Positions 35,896-45,275 are shown, counted from the stretch's first letter. The stretch: 64,000 nucleotides of DNA from Roseicella sp. DB1501 (GCF_013112485.1 NZ_JABFHG010000013.1:124001-188000), one strand, 5' to 3'. Made by a program: numbers and translations. Notes: generated by a model not told the origin, from the sequence alone.

Positions 35896-37883
35896 TGCGA
35901 CATCGGATGCTCAAGCCCCGCCGCGGCGGGGTCGAAGGCGCGGTAGATCGCCATGTTCTCGATCACCCGCTGCACGTAGTTGCGGGTCTCGGAGAAGGGG
36001 ATCAGCTCCATCCAGTCGAGCATGGCCGGGCTGCCGCTGCGCGGGTCGCCATAGGTGCCGAGCCATTCGTCGACCCGGTTCGGCCCGGCATTGTAGCCGG
36101 CGATGGCATAGGGCAGCGTGCCGCCGAAGCGGGACAGCAGCTCGTTCAGATAGGCGGCGCCGAGGCGCATGTTGTGCGCCGTGTCGGTGGTCAGCATGCC
36201 CACCTGATGCCTCAGGCCGAGCCGCTTGGCCACACCGGAGGCGGTCGAGGGCAGCAGCTGCATCAGGCCGCGGGCATTCGCGCCGGAGACCGCCTCGGGG
36301 TCGAAATTGCTCTCCTGCCGGGTGATGGCGAGGACCAGCGCCGGCTCGGGCCCCTCGGCGGGCGGCGCGTAGGGGATCGGCCAGGCATCGGCCGGGGCCA
36401 TCAGCCCGCCCGCCCCGGCGCGGCGCGCCACCCAGACGGCATGGTCCGGCCGGCCGAGCCGCTGCGCCAGCCGCACGACCAGGAGCTTCCCCGCGGGATC
36501 GGCGGCCAGCTCCTCGAGCCGCAGCAGGAAGGGGCGCGCCCGCTTCGCCTCGCCGAGCTCGGCCAGGGCGAGGGCCACCTGCGCCGGCTCCCGCGCCATG
36601 AGCGCGCGCTCCTCGGCGGGGCTCGGCTGCGGCACCGGGGCGCGGGCGATGCGCGCCGAGAGCGGCGCCCCGTCCTCGCCGAGGGCGAGAATGGCAAGCT
36701 GGCCGTAGAAGGCGAGGGGCAGCGCCGCGGCGGCCTGGTAATGCCCGCGGGCGCGCGTGCCGGCGCCTTCCGCCTCGGCCGCGCGGCCTTGCCAGTAGAG
36801 GCTGCGGGCGCGGGTGATGACGCTGTGGCTGTCCTCGCCGAGCCGGGCGAAATGCCGCCCGGCCGCCGGCGCGTCGCGCAGCAGCCGCAGCGCGATGAAG
36901 CCGGCGAGGAACTCGGCCTCCTGCCGCGCCTCGCCCGGTGCCTTGATGCCGTGACCGGCGGCGACCGCATAGGCGGCGGGCGGATCGCCGAGGCGGATCA
37001 GCCGCCGCGCCAGGATGTTCCGCTCCGGCCAGGCGGCGCGGGCGATGGCAGGGTCGGGGAAGGGGATCTGCCGGCTGCCGGCGGCGAAGGCGGCGGCGGC
37101 CTCGGCATCCGACTCCCGCCGGCGCAGCCAGCGGGCGCGCTCGAAGGTGAGGGCGGCATCGCCGGGCGCCGCGGCGGCCAGCGCCGGGCTGTCGGCATCC
37201 GGCCGGTCGCCGGCATAGGCGAGGCGGGCCGAGGCGGCGGCCAGACGCGCCGGGTCGAGCGCCGGCAGCACCCGCGAGGCGCCGGCGACGTCGCGGGCCA
37301 ACGCCAGCCGGTCGAAGCGCCGGGCATGGTCGGCGGCGGTCAGCAGCGTGGCGTTGCGCGCCAGGAAGGCCTGCTCGGCCAGCGGGTCGGCCGGCGCCTC
37401 GGCCCAGCCGGTGCGCAGCACCTGCCTCGCCTCGTCTGGCCGGCCGGCGCGGCCGAGCGCATCGGCGAGGCGCTGATAGGCATCGAGGCTGCGCGGCGCC
37501 CGGGCGGCGAACCATTGCGCCGCGAGCTCGTCATCGGGATCGGCGGCGAGCAGCTCCTCCGCCCGGCGGCCGAGCATGTCCTGGCCCGGCCAGTCCGGGT
37601 TGGCGAGGACGAAGCCGACGACCTCCGCCGCCCCCGCGGCCTGGCCGCGCTGCTGCAGGCGCAGCCAAGTGACGTATTTCCGGATCGGCGGGTCGGCGGC
37701 CTGCGCCGCCGCCTCGGCCTCGGCCCAGCGCTGCGCCTGGGCGAGGGCGAGGGCCTGGCGCCCGGCGGCGCGGGCGGCCGCCGGATCAGCGGCGGACTGG
37801 GCCGCGGCATCGCCTCGGAGCCCGAGCGGGAGCAGGGGCACGCCGAGGAGGACGGACAGGGCGAGCAGGGAGCGGCGGCGCAT
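35874..37883 (-). CDS. Soluble lytic murein transglycosylase (Slt-like)
   Basis: 669-aa periplasmic lytic transglycosylase cleaving peptidoglycan with 1,6-anhydro product formation. The N-terminus has a signal peptide ([20 protein letters not shown]). A long helical, TPR-like superhelical region (about 30-500) precedes the C-terminal catalytic domain, with the catalytic Glu near 523 in [20 protein letters not shown] and [13 protein letters not shown]. Length matches the Slt70-type family. Divergent from dapA, a conserved alphaproteobacterial arrangement. The opposite strand stays open over its whole length, a codon-bias shadow. Confidence 0.94.
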   Translation of the reverse strand: MRRRSLLALSVLLGVPLLPLGLRGDAAAQSAADPAAARAAGRQALALAQAQRWAEAEAAAQAADPPIRKYVTWLRLQQRGQAAGAAEVVGFVLANPDWPGQDMLGRRAEELLAADPDDELAAQWFAARAPRSLDAYQRLADALGRAGRPDEARQVLRTGWAEAPADPLAEQAFLARNATLLTAADHARRFDRLALARDVAGASRVLPALDPARLAAASARLAYAGDRPDADSPALAAAAPGDAALTFERARWLRRRESDAEAAAAFAAGSRQIPFPDPAIARAAWPERNILARRLIRLGDPPAAYAVAAGHGIKAPGEARQEAEFLAGFIALRLLRDAPAAGRHFARLGEDSHSVITRARSLYWQGRAAEAEGAGTRARGHYQAAAALPLAFYGQLAILALGEDGAPLSARIARAPVPQPSPAEERALMAREPAQVALALAELGEAKRARPFLLRLEELAADPAGKLLVVRLAQRLGRPDHAVWVARRAGAGGLMAPADAWPIPYAPPAEGPEPALVLAITRQESNFDPEAVSGANARGLMQLLPSTASGVAKRLGLRHQVGMLTTDTAHNMRLGAAYLNELLSRFGGTLPYAIAGYNAGPNRVDEWLGTYGDPRSGSPAMLDWMELIPFSETRNYVQRVIENMAIYRAFDPAAAGLEHPMSQWMRTAG

Positions 37884-37940
37884 GCGGCGAGCTTAGGCGG
37901 TTTCCGATGCCAGTGTGTGACCGATGATGAGGCCTCGCCC

Positions 37941-37969
37941 TTGCCGGTGCCGGCCCCGGTGATTAGGTT
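37941..37969 (+). promoter_or_regulatory. Weak promoter-like boxes upstream of dapA
   Basis: TTGCCG (37941-37946), a 17-bp spacer and TAGGTT (37964-37969) lie 80 bp before the dapA start in the 165-bp divergent spacer with slt. Matches to consensus are only partial (4 of 6 and 3 of 6). Confidence 0.25.
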
Positions 37970-38048
37970 CACGCGCCCGGGTCCCGGGTCGCAGGACCGG
38001 GCAGGCCCGGCCGTTCGGGCCATGCGGACCCTTCCGGAGGAAAGCCAG

Positions 38049-38927
38049 ATGTTCCAGGGATCGATGGTCGCGCTGATCACGCCGATGCGTGGCGACGGGT
38101 CCTTGGACGAGAAGGCCTTCGTCGAGCTGGTCGAGTGGCAGATCAGCGAGGGGACCGAGGGGCTGATCCCGGTCGGGACCACGGGCGAGAGCCCGACGCT
38201 GAGCCATGAGGAGCACAAGCGCATCGTCGAGCTCTGCGTCGAGGCGGCGAAGGGACGGGTGCCCGTCATCGCCGGCACCGGCAGCAACAGCACCGCCGAG
38301 GCGATCGACTTCACCCGGCATGCCAAGCAGGCCGGCGCCGATGCCTGCCTGGTGGTGACGCCCTACTACAACAAGCCGACGCAGGAGGGGATGGTCCTGC
38401 ACTTCACGGCCATCGCCGATGCGGTGGACCTGCCGCTCTTCATCTACAACATCCCGCCGCGCAGCGTCATCGACATGTCGGTCGAGACCATGGCGCGGCT
38501 GGCGAAGCACCGGAACATCGTCGGCGTGAAGGACGCGACGGCGAACCTGGTCCGGCCGCAGCACACGCGGCGCGCCTGCGGCGAGGATTTCATCCAGCTC
38601 TCGGGCGAGGACCACACCGCTCTCGCCTTCAACGCCGCCGGCGGGGTTGGCTGCATCAGCGTCACCGCCAACGTCGCGCCCCGGCTCTGCGCCGAGATGC
38701 AGCGCGCCTGGCGCGAGGGCCGGGTGCGCGAGGCGCAGGCGATCCAGGAGCGGCTGCTGCCGCTGCACGACGCGCTCTTCGCCGAGACCTCGCCCGGCCC
38801 GGTGAAGTATGCCGCCAGCCTGCTCGGCAAGACCGCCGATCGCTGCCGCCTGCCGCTCGCCCCGCCGCAGCCCGCGACCCGGCAGCGGGTGCGCGAGGCG
38901 ATGGTCTCGGTCGGGCTGCTGAATTGA
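38049..38927 (+). CDS. dapA: 4-hydroxy-tetrahydrodipicolinate synthase
   Basis: 292-aa aldolase condensing pyruvate with aspartate semialdehyde, first committed step of lysine and meso-diaminopimelate synthesis. [14 protein letters not shown], the Tyr-containing [20 protein letters not shown] and the Schiff-base Lys161 in VGVKDATAN are all present. The ATG at 38049 is preceded by GGAGGAAAG, an optimal ribosome site; the in-frame extension upstream to 35895 is an antisense shadow of slt. smpB follows 58 bp downstream. Confidence 0.96.
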   Translation: MFQGSMVALITPMRGDGSLDEKAFVELVEWQISEGTEGLIPVGTTGESPTLSHEEHKRIVELCVEAAKGRVPVIAGTGSNSTAEAIDFTRHAKQAGADACLVVTPYYNKPTQEGMVLHFTAIADAVDLPLFIYNIPPRSVIDMSVETMARLAKHRNIVGVKDATANLVRPQHTRRACGEDFIQLSGEDHTALAFNAAGGVGCISVTANVAPRLCAEMQRAWREGRVREAQAIQERLLPLHDALFAETSPGPVKYAASLLGKTADRCRLPLAPPQPATRQRVREAMVSVGLLN

Positions 38928-38985
38928 GGCGGTCGGGGGCGGCGCGGCCTTCCCCGGCCGGCCCAACCCCTTCCCGGTAGATCGC

Positions 38986-39471
38986 ATGGCCAAGGACAAG
39001 AAGAAGACCCTCATCTCGCACGGCATCGCCGCGCAGAACCGCAAGGCGCGCCACGACTACACGATCGGCGAGACGATCGAGGCCGGCCTCGCCCTGGTGG
39101 GGCCGGAGGTGAAGTCGCTGCGCGCCGGCCGGGCGACGCTCGTCGAGGCCTGGGCCGGCGAGCGCGACGGCGAGATGTGGCTGTTCAACTGCACCATCCC
39201 GGAATGGCAGGCCGGCAGCGTGGTGGCGCGGTTCGAGCCGCGCCGGCCGCGCAAGCTGCTGCTGCACCGCAAGCAGGTGCGGGAGCTGATCGGCAGCATC
39301 ACCCGCGAGGGCACCACCCTCGTGCCGCTGCAGATCCATTTCAACGACCGCGGCCGCGCCAAGGTGCTGCTCGGCCTCGCCGAGGGCAAGAAGAAGCACG
39401 ACAAGCGCGCCGCCATCGCCGCGCGCGACTGGGCGCGCGACAAGGCGCGGCTGATGCGGGCGAAGGGGTAG
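38986..39471 (+). CDS. smpB: SsrA-binding protein SmpB
   Basis: 161-aa tmRNA-binding protein for trans-translation rescue of stalled ribosomes. NRKARHDYTIGETIEAGLAL, VGPEVKSLRAGRATLVEAW and the C-terminal HDKRAAIAARDWARDKARLM tail, which mimics the mRNA helix in the decoding centre, are canonical. Follows dapA as in many Alphaproteobacteria. The tmRNA gene itself is not in the window. Confidence 0.95.
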   Translation: MAKDKKKTLISHGIAAQNRKARHDYTIGETIEAGLALVGPEVKSLRAGRATLVEAWAGERDGEMWLFNCTIPEWQAGSVVARFEPRRPRKLLLHRKQVRELIGSITREGTTLVPLQIHFNDRGRAKVLLGLAEGKKKHDKRAAIAARDWARDKARLMRAKG

Positions 39472-39533
39472 GCGGCCCCAAGGGCTTGCAACTGCTGCGG
39501 CGGCTGGCACCTAAAGGGGTGCAGGAGAGCGCG

Positions 39534-40256
39534 ATGGCCCCCGACGAGACCCCTGACGAGACCCACAAGGATCCTCTCCAAGACGATCCGGTCCCCGTAA
39601 CCGGCAAGGTCCGGGAGAAGCTGATCGAGACCAAGCAGGCCTGGGCCCGCGAAGGGCGGCTGCTGACCGGAGAGGCCTATCCCCTCGGCGGCACCGCGAC
39701 GCGCGAGCGCCTGCCGCCCGGCCAGACCCTGGTGAAGGACTGGCCGGTGCTCGATCTCGGCGTGCAGCCGGACGTGGCGCGGGACCGCTGGCGGCTCAGG
39801 GTGGAGGGGCTGGTGCAGGCGCCGCTGCGCTTGACGCTCGACGAGTTCATGGCCCTGCCGCAGGTCGAGCTGGTCAACGACATCCACTGCGTGACGCAGT
39901 GGAGCCGCTACGACAACCGCTGGCAGGGGGTGCGGGCCCGCGACCTGATCGAGGCGGCGCGGCCGAAGGAGGAGGCGCGCTTCGTCGCCTTCACCTCCTA
40001 TGACGGCTACACCACCAATGTCCCGCTCGCCGAGTTCATCCGCGACGAGGTGCTGCTGGCCCATAGCTGGGAAGGCCGGCCGCTGACCCGCCAGCATGGC
40101 GGCCCGGTGCGCGTCGTCATCCCGCGCCTGTATTTCTGGAAGAGCCCGAAATGGGTCACCCGCATCGAGCTGCTGCGCGAGGACCGGCCCGGCTTCTGGG
40201 AGGTCCGCGGCTACCACAACAACGGCGATCCCTGGCTGGAGGAACGCTATGGCTGA
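39534..40256 (+). CDS. Cytosolic sulfite-oxidase-like molybdopterin oxidoreductase (YuiH/YedY-type)
   Basis: 240-aa member of the sulfite oxidase/MsrP molybdopterin fold. The Mo-coordinating Cys119 lies in NDIHCVTQWSRYDNRWQGV (core HCVTQWS), and TSYDGYTTNVPL, GGPVRVVIPRLYFWKSPKWV (core RLYFWKS) supply cofactor contacts. There is no Tat signal, unlike MsrP, so it should act in the cytoplasm; the substrate (sulfite, or an oxidised sulfur or nitrogen compound) is open. Start at ATG 39534 after AGGAGAG. Its stop overlaps the start of the glutathione peroxidase gene, coupling the two. Confidence 0.88.
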   Translation: MAPDETPDETHKDPLQDDPVPVTGKVREKLIETKQAWAREGRLLTGEAYPLGGTATRERLPPGQTLVKDWPVLDLGVQPDVARDRWRLRVEGLVQAPLRLTLDEFMALPQVELVNDIHCVTQWSRYDNRWQGVRARDLIEAARPKEEARFVAFTSYDGYTTNVPLAEFIRDEVLLAHSWEGRPLTRQHGGPVRVVIPRLYFWKSPKWVTRIELLREDRPGFWEVRGYHNNGDPWLEERYG

Positions 40257-40809
40257 GCTCGGGCGGCGCACCGGCCTGCTGCTCGGGGGCGCGCTGATGG
40301 CCGGCGGGGCGGGGAGTGCGGCCGGCCAAAGCCTCGCCGACTTCACCATGGAGGCGATCGAGGGCGGGCCCCTGCCTCTGGCGCAATATCGCGGCCGGCC
40401 GGTTCTGGTGGTGAACACGGCGAGCTTCTGCGGCTTCACGCCGCAATATGCCGGGCTGCAACGTCTACACGAGCGCTACGGGCCACGCGGCCTGGTGGTG
40501 CTCGGCGTGCCTTCGCAGGACTTCAACCAGGAATCCTCGGACAACAAGGCGATCAAGGAGTTCTGCGACGCCACCTACAATGTCGAATTCCCGATGACCA
40601 CCGTCTCGGCGGTGCGCGGACCGCGGGCGGTGCCGCTCTACCGCTTCCTCGCCGAGCGCGGCGGCGGGCCGCCGGGCTGGAATTTCCACAAATACCTGGT
40701 GGCGCGGGACGGCCGCGCGGTGCAGGGCTTCGCCACGCGGGTGGCGCCGGACGCGCCCGAGCTGCTGGCGGCGATCGAGGCAGCGCTCGCCGTGCCGGCC
40801 GCCGGGTAG
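40249..40809 (+). CDS. Glutathione peroxidase family protein, exported
   Basis: 186-aa thiol peroxidase of the glutathione peroxidase family. The peroxidatic Cys61 is in NTASFCGFTPQY, and the catalytic Trp-Asn pair in PPGWNFHKYLV. The usual Gln-containing CNQF is replaced by VPSQDF. An N-terminal RRTGLLLGGALMAGG stretch ending AAGQS looks like a signal peptide, possibly Tat type because of the twin Arg, so the protein may work in the periplasm. The ATG overlaps the end of the molybdopterin oxidoreductase gene by 8 bp. Repeat C2 follows the stop. Confidence 0.88.
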   Translation: MAELGRRTGLLLGGALMAGGAGSAAGQSLADFTMEAIEGGPLPLAQYRGRPVLVVNTASFCGFTPQYAGLQRLHERYGPRGLVVLGVPSQDFNQESSDNKAIKEFCDATYNVEFPMTTVSAVRGPRAVPLYRFLAERGGGPPGWNFHKYLVARDGRAVQGFATRVAPDAPELLAAIEAALAVPAAG

Positions 40810-40843
40810 CAGCCGGGCGGCCGTGCCGCCGGATACCGTCGCG

Positions 40844-40974
40844 CTTGCAGCCGGCGCAGCCGGCTGAGCGCCCGAATGGGCGCCGCCACCAGTGTGGCGC
40901 AGCCAAGCTGCCGCAGGCGGCGCCGGCGACTGAGGGCGTCGATGTGCCAACATCGATGCACGCCGATATAACCC
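40844..40974 (+). repeat. Family C dispersed intergenic repeat, copy C2
   Basis: About 131 bp between the GPx stop and the TauE start (spacer 40810-40980). It begins CTTGCAGCCGGCGCAGCCGG, contains GAGCGCCCGAATGGGCGCC (a palindrome shared with D3) and ends CATCGATGCACGCC. Matches C1 in opposite orientation. Confidence 0.75.
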
Positions 40975-40980
40975 CGCTGG

Positions 40981-41733
40981 ATGACCAGCTTCGACCTCGC
41001 CGAATCGGCCTTCGTCCTCGGCAGCTTCACCCTGGCCGGTTTCGTGAAGGGCGTGGCCGGCTTCGGCCTGCCGACGGTCACGCTCGGCCTGCTCGCCCTG
41101 ACCCGGCCGCTGCCCGAGGCGATGGCGCTGATGCTGGTGCCGACGCTGGCCGCCAATATCTGGCAATCCCTGGTTGGGCCCGCTTTGCTACCGGTGCTGC
41201 GCCGGCTCTGGGGCTTCCTGCTGGCGGCGGTGCTCGGCACGCTGGCCGGCGCCGGCATCCTTGCCCGGGCGGATGCGCAGCTTCTCTCCGGCCTGCTCGG
41301 CCTGCTGCTGGTGCTCTCGGCCGTCCTCGCCCTGGCCGGCCTGCCCATGCCGCCGCCCGGCGCGGCGCGCGAGCGCTGGCTCTCGCCCCTGGTGGGCGGC
41401 ACCTCGGGGCTGCTGGCCGGTATGACCGGCAGCTTCCTCATGCCGGCCGCGCCCTATCTGGCGGCGCTCCGGCTGCCCTCGCAGCAATTCGTGCAGGGCT
41501 TCGGGCTGGCGGCGCTGCTGGCGACGCTGACCCTGGCGCTCGGCATGGCCGGGGCCGGGCTGCTGCCGCCGGATCTCGGCCTCGCCTCGCTGATCGGCGT
41601 GGCGCCGGCCTTCCTCGGCATGGCGATCGGCACGCGGCTGCGGCGGGCGATGCCGGATGCCCGCTTCCGCACCGTCATCCAGGCGGCGCTCGGCCTGCTC
41701 GGCCTCTGGCTGGCCTTCCGCGCCTTCCGCTGA
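40981..41733 (+). CDS. TauE/SafE family sulfite/anion exporter
   Basis: 250-aa membrane permease of the TauE/SafE family. About eight hydrophobic segments are visible, with the two internal repeats marked by GFVKGVAGFGLPTVTLGLLAL (core KGVAGFGLPT) and GGTSGLLAGMTGSFLMP. Family members export sulfite, sulfoacetate or other organosulfonate products. The neighbouring sulfite-oxidase-like gene makes a sulfur connection plausible. ATG at 40981 immediately after repeat C2. Confidence 0.87.
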   Translation: MTSFDLAESAFVLGSFTLAGFVKGVAGFGLPTVTLGLLALTRPLPEAMALMLVPTLAANIWQSLVGPALLPVLRRLWGFLLAAVLGTLAGAGILARADAQLLSGLLGLLLVLSAVLALAGLPMPPPGAARERWLSPLVGGTSGLLAGMTGSFLMPAAPYLAALRLPSQQFVQGFGLAALLATLTLALGMAGAGLLPPDLGLASLIGVAPAFLGMAIGTRLRRAMPDARFRTVIQAALGLLGLWLAFRAFR

Positions 41734-41804
41734 GCGCGACGGAGGCTTGTCGCGGCGGCGCCGGGCGTGCCGAATGGCGGCAAGCATGATCGGGGAGGAT
41801 CGCC

Positions 41805-42578
41805 ATGCGCCGCGCCCGCCGCAGTCTGCTCGCCGCCATCGCCCTGTTGCCGCTGCTGCCCGGGCTCGCGGCGGCGGCGGAGATCCGGGTGATGTGCTCG
41901 GGCGGCTTCACCGCCGCGTTGAAGCGGCTGATCCCGGATTTCGAGCGCGCCTCGGGCCACCACGTCGCGCTGGCGCTCGGCGCCTCGATGGGGAATGCTC
42001 CGGACGCCATCCCGAATCGCCTGGCGCGCGGCGAGCCGGCCGATCTCGTCATCATCGCCGGCGAGGCGGCGGATGCGCTCATCGCCGCCGGCCGGGTGCG
42101 GCCGGGCAGTCGCACCGATCTCGTCCTCTCGCGCATCGGCGTGACGGTGCGCGCCGGCGCGCCGCATCCCGACATCGCCACGCCCGAGGCCGTCGCGCGC
42201 CTGCTGCTCGAGGCGCCCTCCATCGCCTATTCCGCCAGCGCCAGCGGCGTCTATGTCTCGACCGAGCTGGTGCAGCGCCTCGGCATCGCCGATCAGGTGC
42301 TGCCCAAGGCGCGGCGCATCCTCAGCGAGCGCGTCGCGGCGGTGGTGGCGCGCGGCGAGGCGGCGATCGGGCTGCAGCAGGTGAGCGAGATCCTCGGCGT
42401 GCCCGGGGCGGAGTACGTCGGCGCGCTGCCGGATGCGCTGCAGCGGGTCACCGCCTTCTCCGCCGGTCTCGCCACCCAGGCGGAGCAGCCCGAGGCGGCG
42501 ACGGCGCTGGTCGCCTATCTGCGCTCGCCCGCGGCCTGGCCGGTGATCCACGAGACCGGCCTCGAGCCGGCGCCGTGA
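41805..42578 (+). CDS. ModA-like periplasmic substrate-binding protein
   Basis: 257-aa secreted binding protein of the molybdate/oxyanion (SBP_bac_11) family. A signal peptide (RRARRSLLAAIALLPLLPGLAAAAE) is followed by IRVMCSGGFTAALKRL; LVIIAGEAADALIAAGRV, YSASASGVYVSTEL and IGLQQVSEILG are typical of ModA-like sub-branches. No modB or modC permease/ATPase is in the window, so it is an orphan receptor. Its closeness to a molybdopterin enzyme is suggestive, but the ligand could be another oxyanion. Confidence 0.85.
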   Translation: MRRARRSLLAAIALLPLLPGLAAAAEIRVMCSGGFTAALKRLIPDFERASGHHVALALGASMGNAPDAIPNRLARGEPADLVIIAGEAADALIAAGRVRPGSRTDLVLSRIGVTVRAGAPHPDIATPEAVARLLLEAPSIAYSASASGVYVSTELVQRLGIADQVLPKARRILSERVAAVVARGEAAIGLQQVSEILGVPGAEYVGALPDALQRVTAFSAGLATQAEQPEAATALVAYLRSPAAWPVIHETGLEPAP

Positions 42579-42593
42579 GGCGGGCGGCCAAGG

Positions 42594-43205
42594 CTACCCG
42601 GCGAGCAGCGGCACCAACGAGGCGACGAGCAGCGCCGCCATGGCGCGGTTGAACCAGCGCAGCGCCGCCGGCGCGCGCAGCAGCCGAGCCGTGCCGAGGC
42701 CGATCATCGCCCAGCCGAGCAGGCTGGCGAAGGTGACGACGGCGAAGAGCAGGGCGAGGAGCAGGGTATCCCGCAGCAGGCCGGCGCCGCCGGTATAGGC
42801 CGCCACCGCGCCGGCAGCGATGATCCAGGCCTTGGGGTTCACCCATTGGAACAGCGCCGCCTGCAGCAGCGTCATCGGCCGGGCGCCCGAGGCGGTGCCG
42901 GGCGCGGCGCCGGCGCCCGGCACCGCGGTGGCGATGCCCCAGGCCAGCCAGAGCATCCAGGCCGCGCCCAGCCAGCGCAGGCCGAGCATCAGCCCCGGCA
43001 TGCCGTGCAGCAGGCCGGCCGCGCCGATGGCGACGAGGACCAGCATGACCGGGAAGCCGATCGAGACGCCGATCACCTGCGGCAGGCTGCGCCGGAGGCC
43101 GAAATTCGCCGCCGCCGTGGCGGCGAGGGCATTGTTCGGCCCCGGCGTCGCCGCCATGGCCAGCGCGAAGCCGGCGGCGGAGGCAAGCCAGGCGGCATCG
43201 GCCAT
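42594..43205 (-). CDS. LysE/RhtB family amino-acid exporter
   Basis: 203-aa inner-membrane translocator with about six hydrophobic segments. The N-terminal ATPGPNNALAATAAANFG carries the family PGPNN motif, and FQWVNPKAWIIAAGAV is the conserved mid-protein loop. Exports amino acids or related small molecules; homoserine/threonine or cysteine derivatives are known for relatives. It lies 19 bp downstream of ilvE on the same strand, so co-transcription with the branched-chain aminotransferase is likely. Confidence 0.9.
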   Translation of the reverse strand: MADAAWLASAAGFALAMAATPGPNNALAATAAANFGLRRSLPQVIGVSIGFPVMLVLVAIGAAGLLHGMPGLMLGLRWLGAAWMLWLAWGIATAVPGAGAAPGTASGARPMTLLQAALFQWVNPKAWIIAAGAVAAYTGGAGLLRDTLLLALLFAVVTFASLLGWAMIGLGTARLLRAPAALRWFNRAMAALLVASLVPLLAG

Positions 43206-43224
43206 CGGCTGCCTCCCTCCGGGC

Positions 43225-44304
43225 TCAGCCCCGCGGCGCCGGCACCAGGCTGGTCCAGTTGTGCGGGTCGTTGCCGCGGCCGTACTGGATGCTGGTGATG
43301 GTGTCGTAGAGCTTCTGCGTCAGCTCGCCGGTGCGGCCGCCATTGATGGTCACGTCCTCGCCGCGATAGCCGAGGGTGCCGACGGGCGAGACAACGGCGG
43401 CGGTGCCGGTGCCCCACATCTCCTGCAGCCTGCCGTCGCGGCCGGCCTGCATCACCTCGTCGATGGAGATCGGTCGCTCGCTGACCTTGACCCCCCAGTC
43501 GCGCAGCAGGGTCAGCGCGCTGTTGCGGGTGACGCCGTCGAGGATGGTGCCGGCGAGCGGCGGCGTGATCACCTCGTCGCCGATGCGGAGCATGATGTTC
43601 ATCGTGCCCACCTCGTCGAGATACTTGCGCTCGACGCCGTCGAGATAGAGCACCTGGGTGTAGCCGGCCGCCTCCGCGTCGCGCTGGCCGGCCAGGCTGG
43701 CGGCGTAGTTGGCCGCGGTCTTCGCCTCGCCGAGGCCGCCCTTCACCGCCCGCACATGCTTGTCGGAGGCGAGGATGCGCACCGGCTTCACGCCTTCCTT
43801 GTAATAGCTGCCGACCGGCGAGAGGATCAGGAAGTACAGGTAGCTGTGCGCCGGATGCACGCCGAGCATGACATCGGTGGCGATGATGGTCGGGCGCAGG
43901 TAGAGCGAGGTGCCGGGCGCGCGCGGCACCCAGTCCTGGTCCACGCTCACCAGCGCGTCGAAGCTCTGGCGCACGATGTCGACGGGCAGCTCGGGCATGC
44001 ACATGATCTTCGCCGAGCGGGCGAAGCGCTCGGCATGCCGCTGGGCGCGGAACAGCCGCACCTGGCCGTCGGCGCCGCGGAAGGCCTTCAGCCCGTCGAA
44101 GATCGCCTGGCCGTAGTGCAGCACCGTCGTCGCCGGGTCCATGCTGATCGGTCCGTAGGGCACGATGCGCGGCGCGTGCCAGCCTTTGCCCTCGGTGTAG
44201 TCCATCAGGAACATGTGGTCGGTGAGCAGCCTGCCGAAGGCGAGGCCCTCATCCGCCGGCTTCGGCTTCGGGTGGCTGGTGCGGGTGATCGGGAAGTCGG
44301 CCAT
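43225..44304 (-). CDS. ilvE: Branched-chain amino acid aminotransferase
   Basis: 359-aa class IV PLP aminotransferase of the large (BCAT2-like) group, making valine, leucine and isoleucine from their 2-oxoacids. FGRLLTDHMFLMDY, ILHYGQAIFDGLKAFR-type core (seen as HYGQAIFDGLKAFRG), the PLP Lys near 194 in GLGEAKTAANYAAS, and EMWGTGTAAVVSPVG are present. Convergent with nothing; divergent from a MarR regulator 280 bp away, a pairing seen elsewhere in Rhodospirillales and possibly regulatory. Confidence 0.94.
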   Translation of the reverse strand: MADFPITRTSHPKPKPADEGLAFGRLLTDHMFLMDYTEGKGWHAPRIVPYGPISMDPATTVLHYGQAIFDGLKAFRGADGQVRLFRAQRHAERFARSAKIMCMPELPVDIVRQSFDALVSVDQDWVPRAPGTSLYLRPTIIATDVMLGVHPAHSYLYFLILSPVGSYYKEGVKPVRILASDKHVRAVKGGLGEAKTAANYAASLAGQRDAEAAGYTQVLYLDGVERKYLDEVGTMNIMLRIGDEVITPPLAGTILDGVTRNSALTLLRDWGVKVSERPISIDEVMQAGRDGRLQEMWGTGTAAVVSPVGTLGYRGEDVTINGGRTGELTQKLYDTITSIQYGRGNDPHNWTSLVPAPRG

Positions 44305-44340
44305 GCGTGCTGGTCCTTCGCGTTGCCGGCCCTGGCCGGC

Positions 44341-44368
44341 GGGATAGGGGAGGGGCGTGGGCGGCGGG
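44341..44368 (+). promoter_or_regulatory. G-tract cluster upstream of ilvE
   Basis: G runs at 44341-44343, 44347-44350, 44352-44355, 44359-44361 and 44366-44368 with short loops lie 37 bp upstream of the ilvE start on its template strand. Quadruplex potential; function unknown. Confidence 0.35.
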
Positions 44369-44584
44369 CGCCGCCGATATCAAGCCTGTCGCCGGCCAGC
44401 GACTCGGGCGGCGCCGACGACCGCAATCTGGCCGTGGAGGCCAGATGGGGCAGAGGGAACTTCGTAAGGAACCAACGCCATGGCCGCGCTCTCCGCAATA
44501 TCCTTGCTTGGTAAGGGCTAAACTAGACCTGATCGGAAAAATGTGTCAATCTCACTGACCAAATCAGAAGCCAGACGAGGCAGC

Positions 44585-45169
44585 ATGCCAGCCATGCCGG
44601 ATCAGACGGACAAGCCCGGCGCGGAGCCGCAGGTGGGCGCCCCGGTGGGGGCCGGCCGGAACCTGCTCTTCCTGCGCGAGGAGGAGCTGCGGCTCGCCCA
44701 GGACCTGCTCTTCTTCGGCTATCGCGACTTCACCGCCGGCCCGGACCAGATCCTGGCCGAGCTCGGCATGGGCCGGGCGCATCACCGGGTGCTGCATTTT
44801 GTCGGCCGCCGGCCCGGCATCACGGTGGGCGAGCTGCTCGGCATCCTCGGCATCACCAAGCAGTCGCTGGCGCGGGTGCTGACGCCGCTGGTCGAGCAGG
44901 GCTACGTGCTGCAGGCGACCGGCCGCAACGACCGGCGGCAGCGCCTGCTGTCGCTGACCGCGAAGGGCGAGGCGCTGGAGCGGCGGCTCTTCGAGCGGCA
45001 GCGCGAATGGGTGATGCAGGCCTATCGGGAAGCCGGGCCCGTCGCGGTCGAGGGCTTCCGCCGCGTCATGCGCGGCTTGATGGGCCCGGCCGCACGCGCC
45101 CAGCTCGAGCGGCTGGAGCGCCCCGGCCCCGCCCGGCCCGGCACGCCGCCGCTCGCCCGCATCGGCTGA
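44585..45169 (+). CDS. MarR family transcriptional regulator
   Basis: 194-aa winged-helix repressor. The DNA-binding region is RAHHRVLHFVGRRPGITVGELLGILGITKQSLARVL (cores GRRPGITVGELL and GITKQSLARVL), with the wing ATGRNDRRQRLLSLTAKG. The N-terminal 35 residues and the Pro-rich C-terminal tail extend beyond the core. ATG 44585 is preceded by GAGG; GTG 44543 and ATG 44594 are alternatives. An imperfect GTCA-N7-TGAC repeat at 44545-44559 lies just upstream and could be an autoregulatory site. Divergent from ilvE. Confidence 0.88.
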   Translation: MPAMPDQTDKPGAEPQVGAPVGAGRNLLFLREEELRLAQDLLFFGYRDFTAGPDQILAELGMGRAHHRVLHFVGRRPGITVGELLGILGITKQSLARVLTPLVEQGYVLQATGRNDRRQRLLSLTAKGEALERRLFERQREWVMQAYREAGPVAVEGFRRVMRGLMGPAARAQLERLERPGPARPGTPPLARIG

Positions 45170-45275
45170 CCTCGCCTTGGCGCTGGCGCCCGGCGGAATC
45201 CCAGCCTATCGGAAGGCGGGCGCCGCGGCCGGATTCCGGCCGCGCCCGCAAGCCTCCGGGGGGAAGACGCAGGAC

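Noticed and set aside
35895-38048. A 718-codon open extension upstream of dapA, antisense to slt
   Set aside because: It mirrors slt codons, has His/Arg/Gly-rich composition with no domain, and dapA has its own ribosome site at the family start.
44541-44584. GTG 44543 or ATG 44541 as start of the MarR regulator
   Set aside because: ATG 44541 is out of frame and GTG 44543 lacks a ribosome site, while ATG 44585 follows GAGG.
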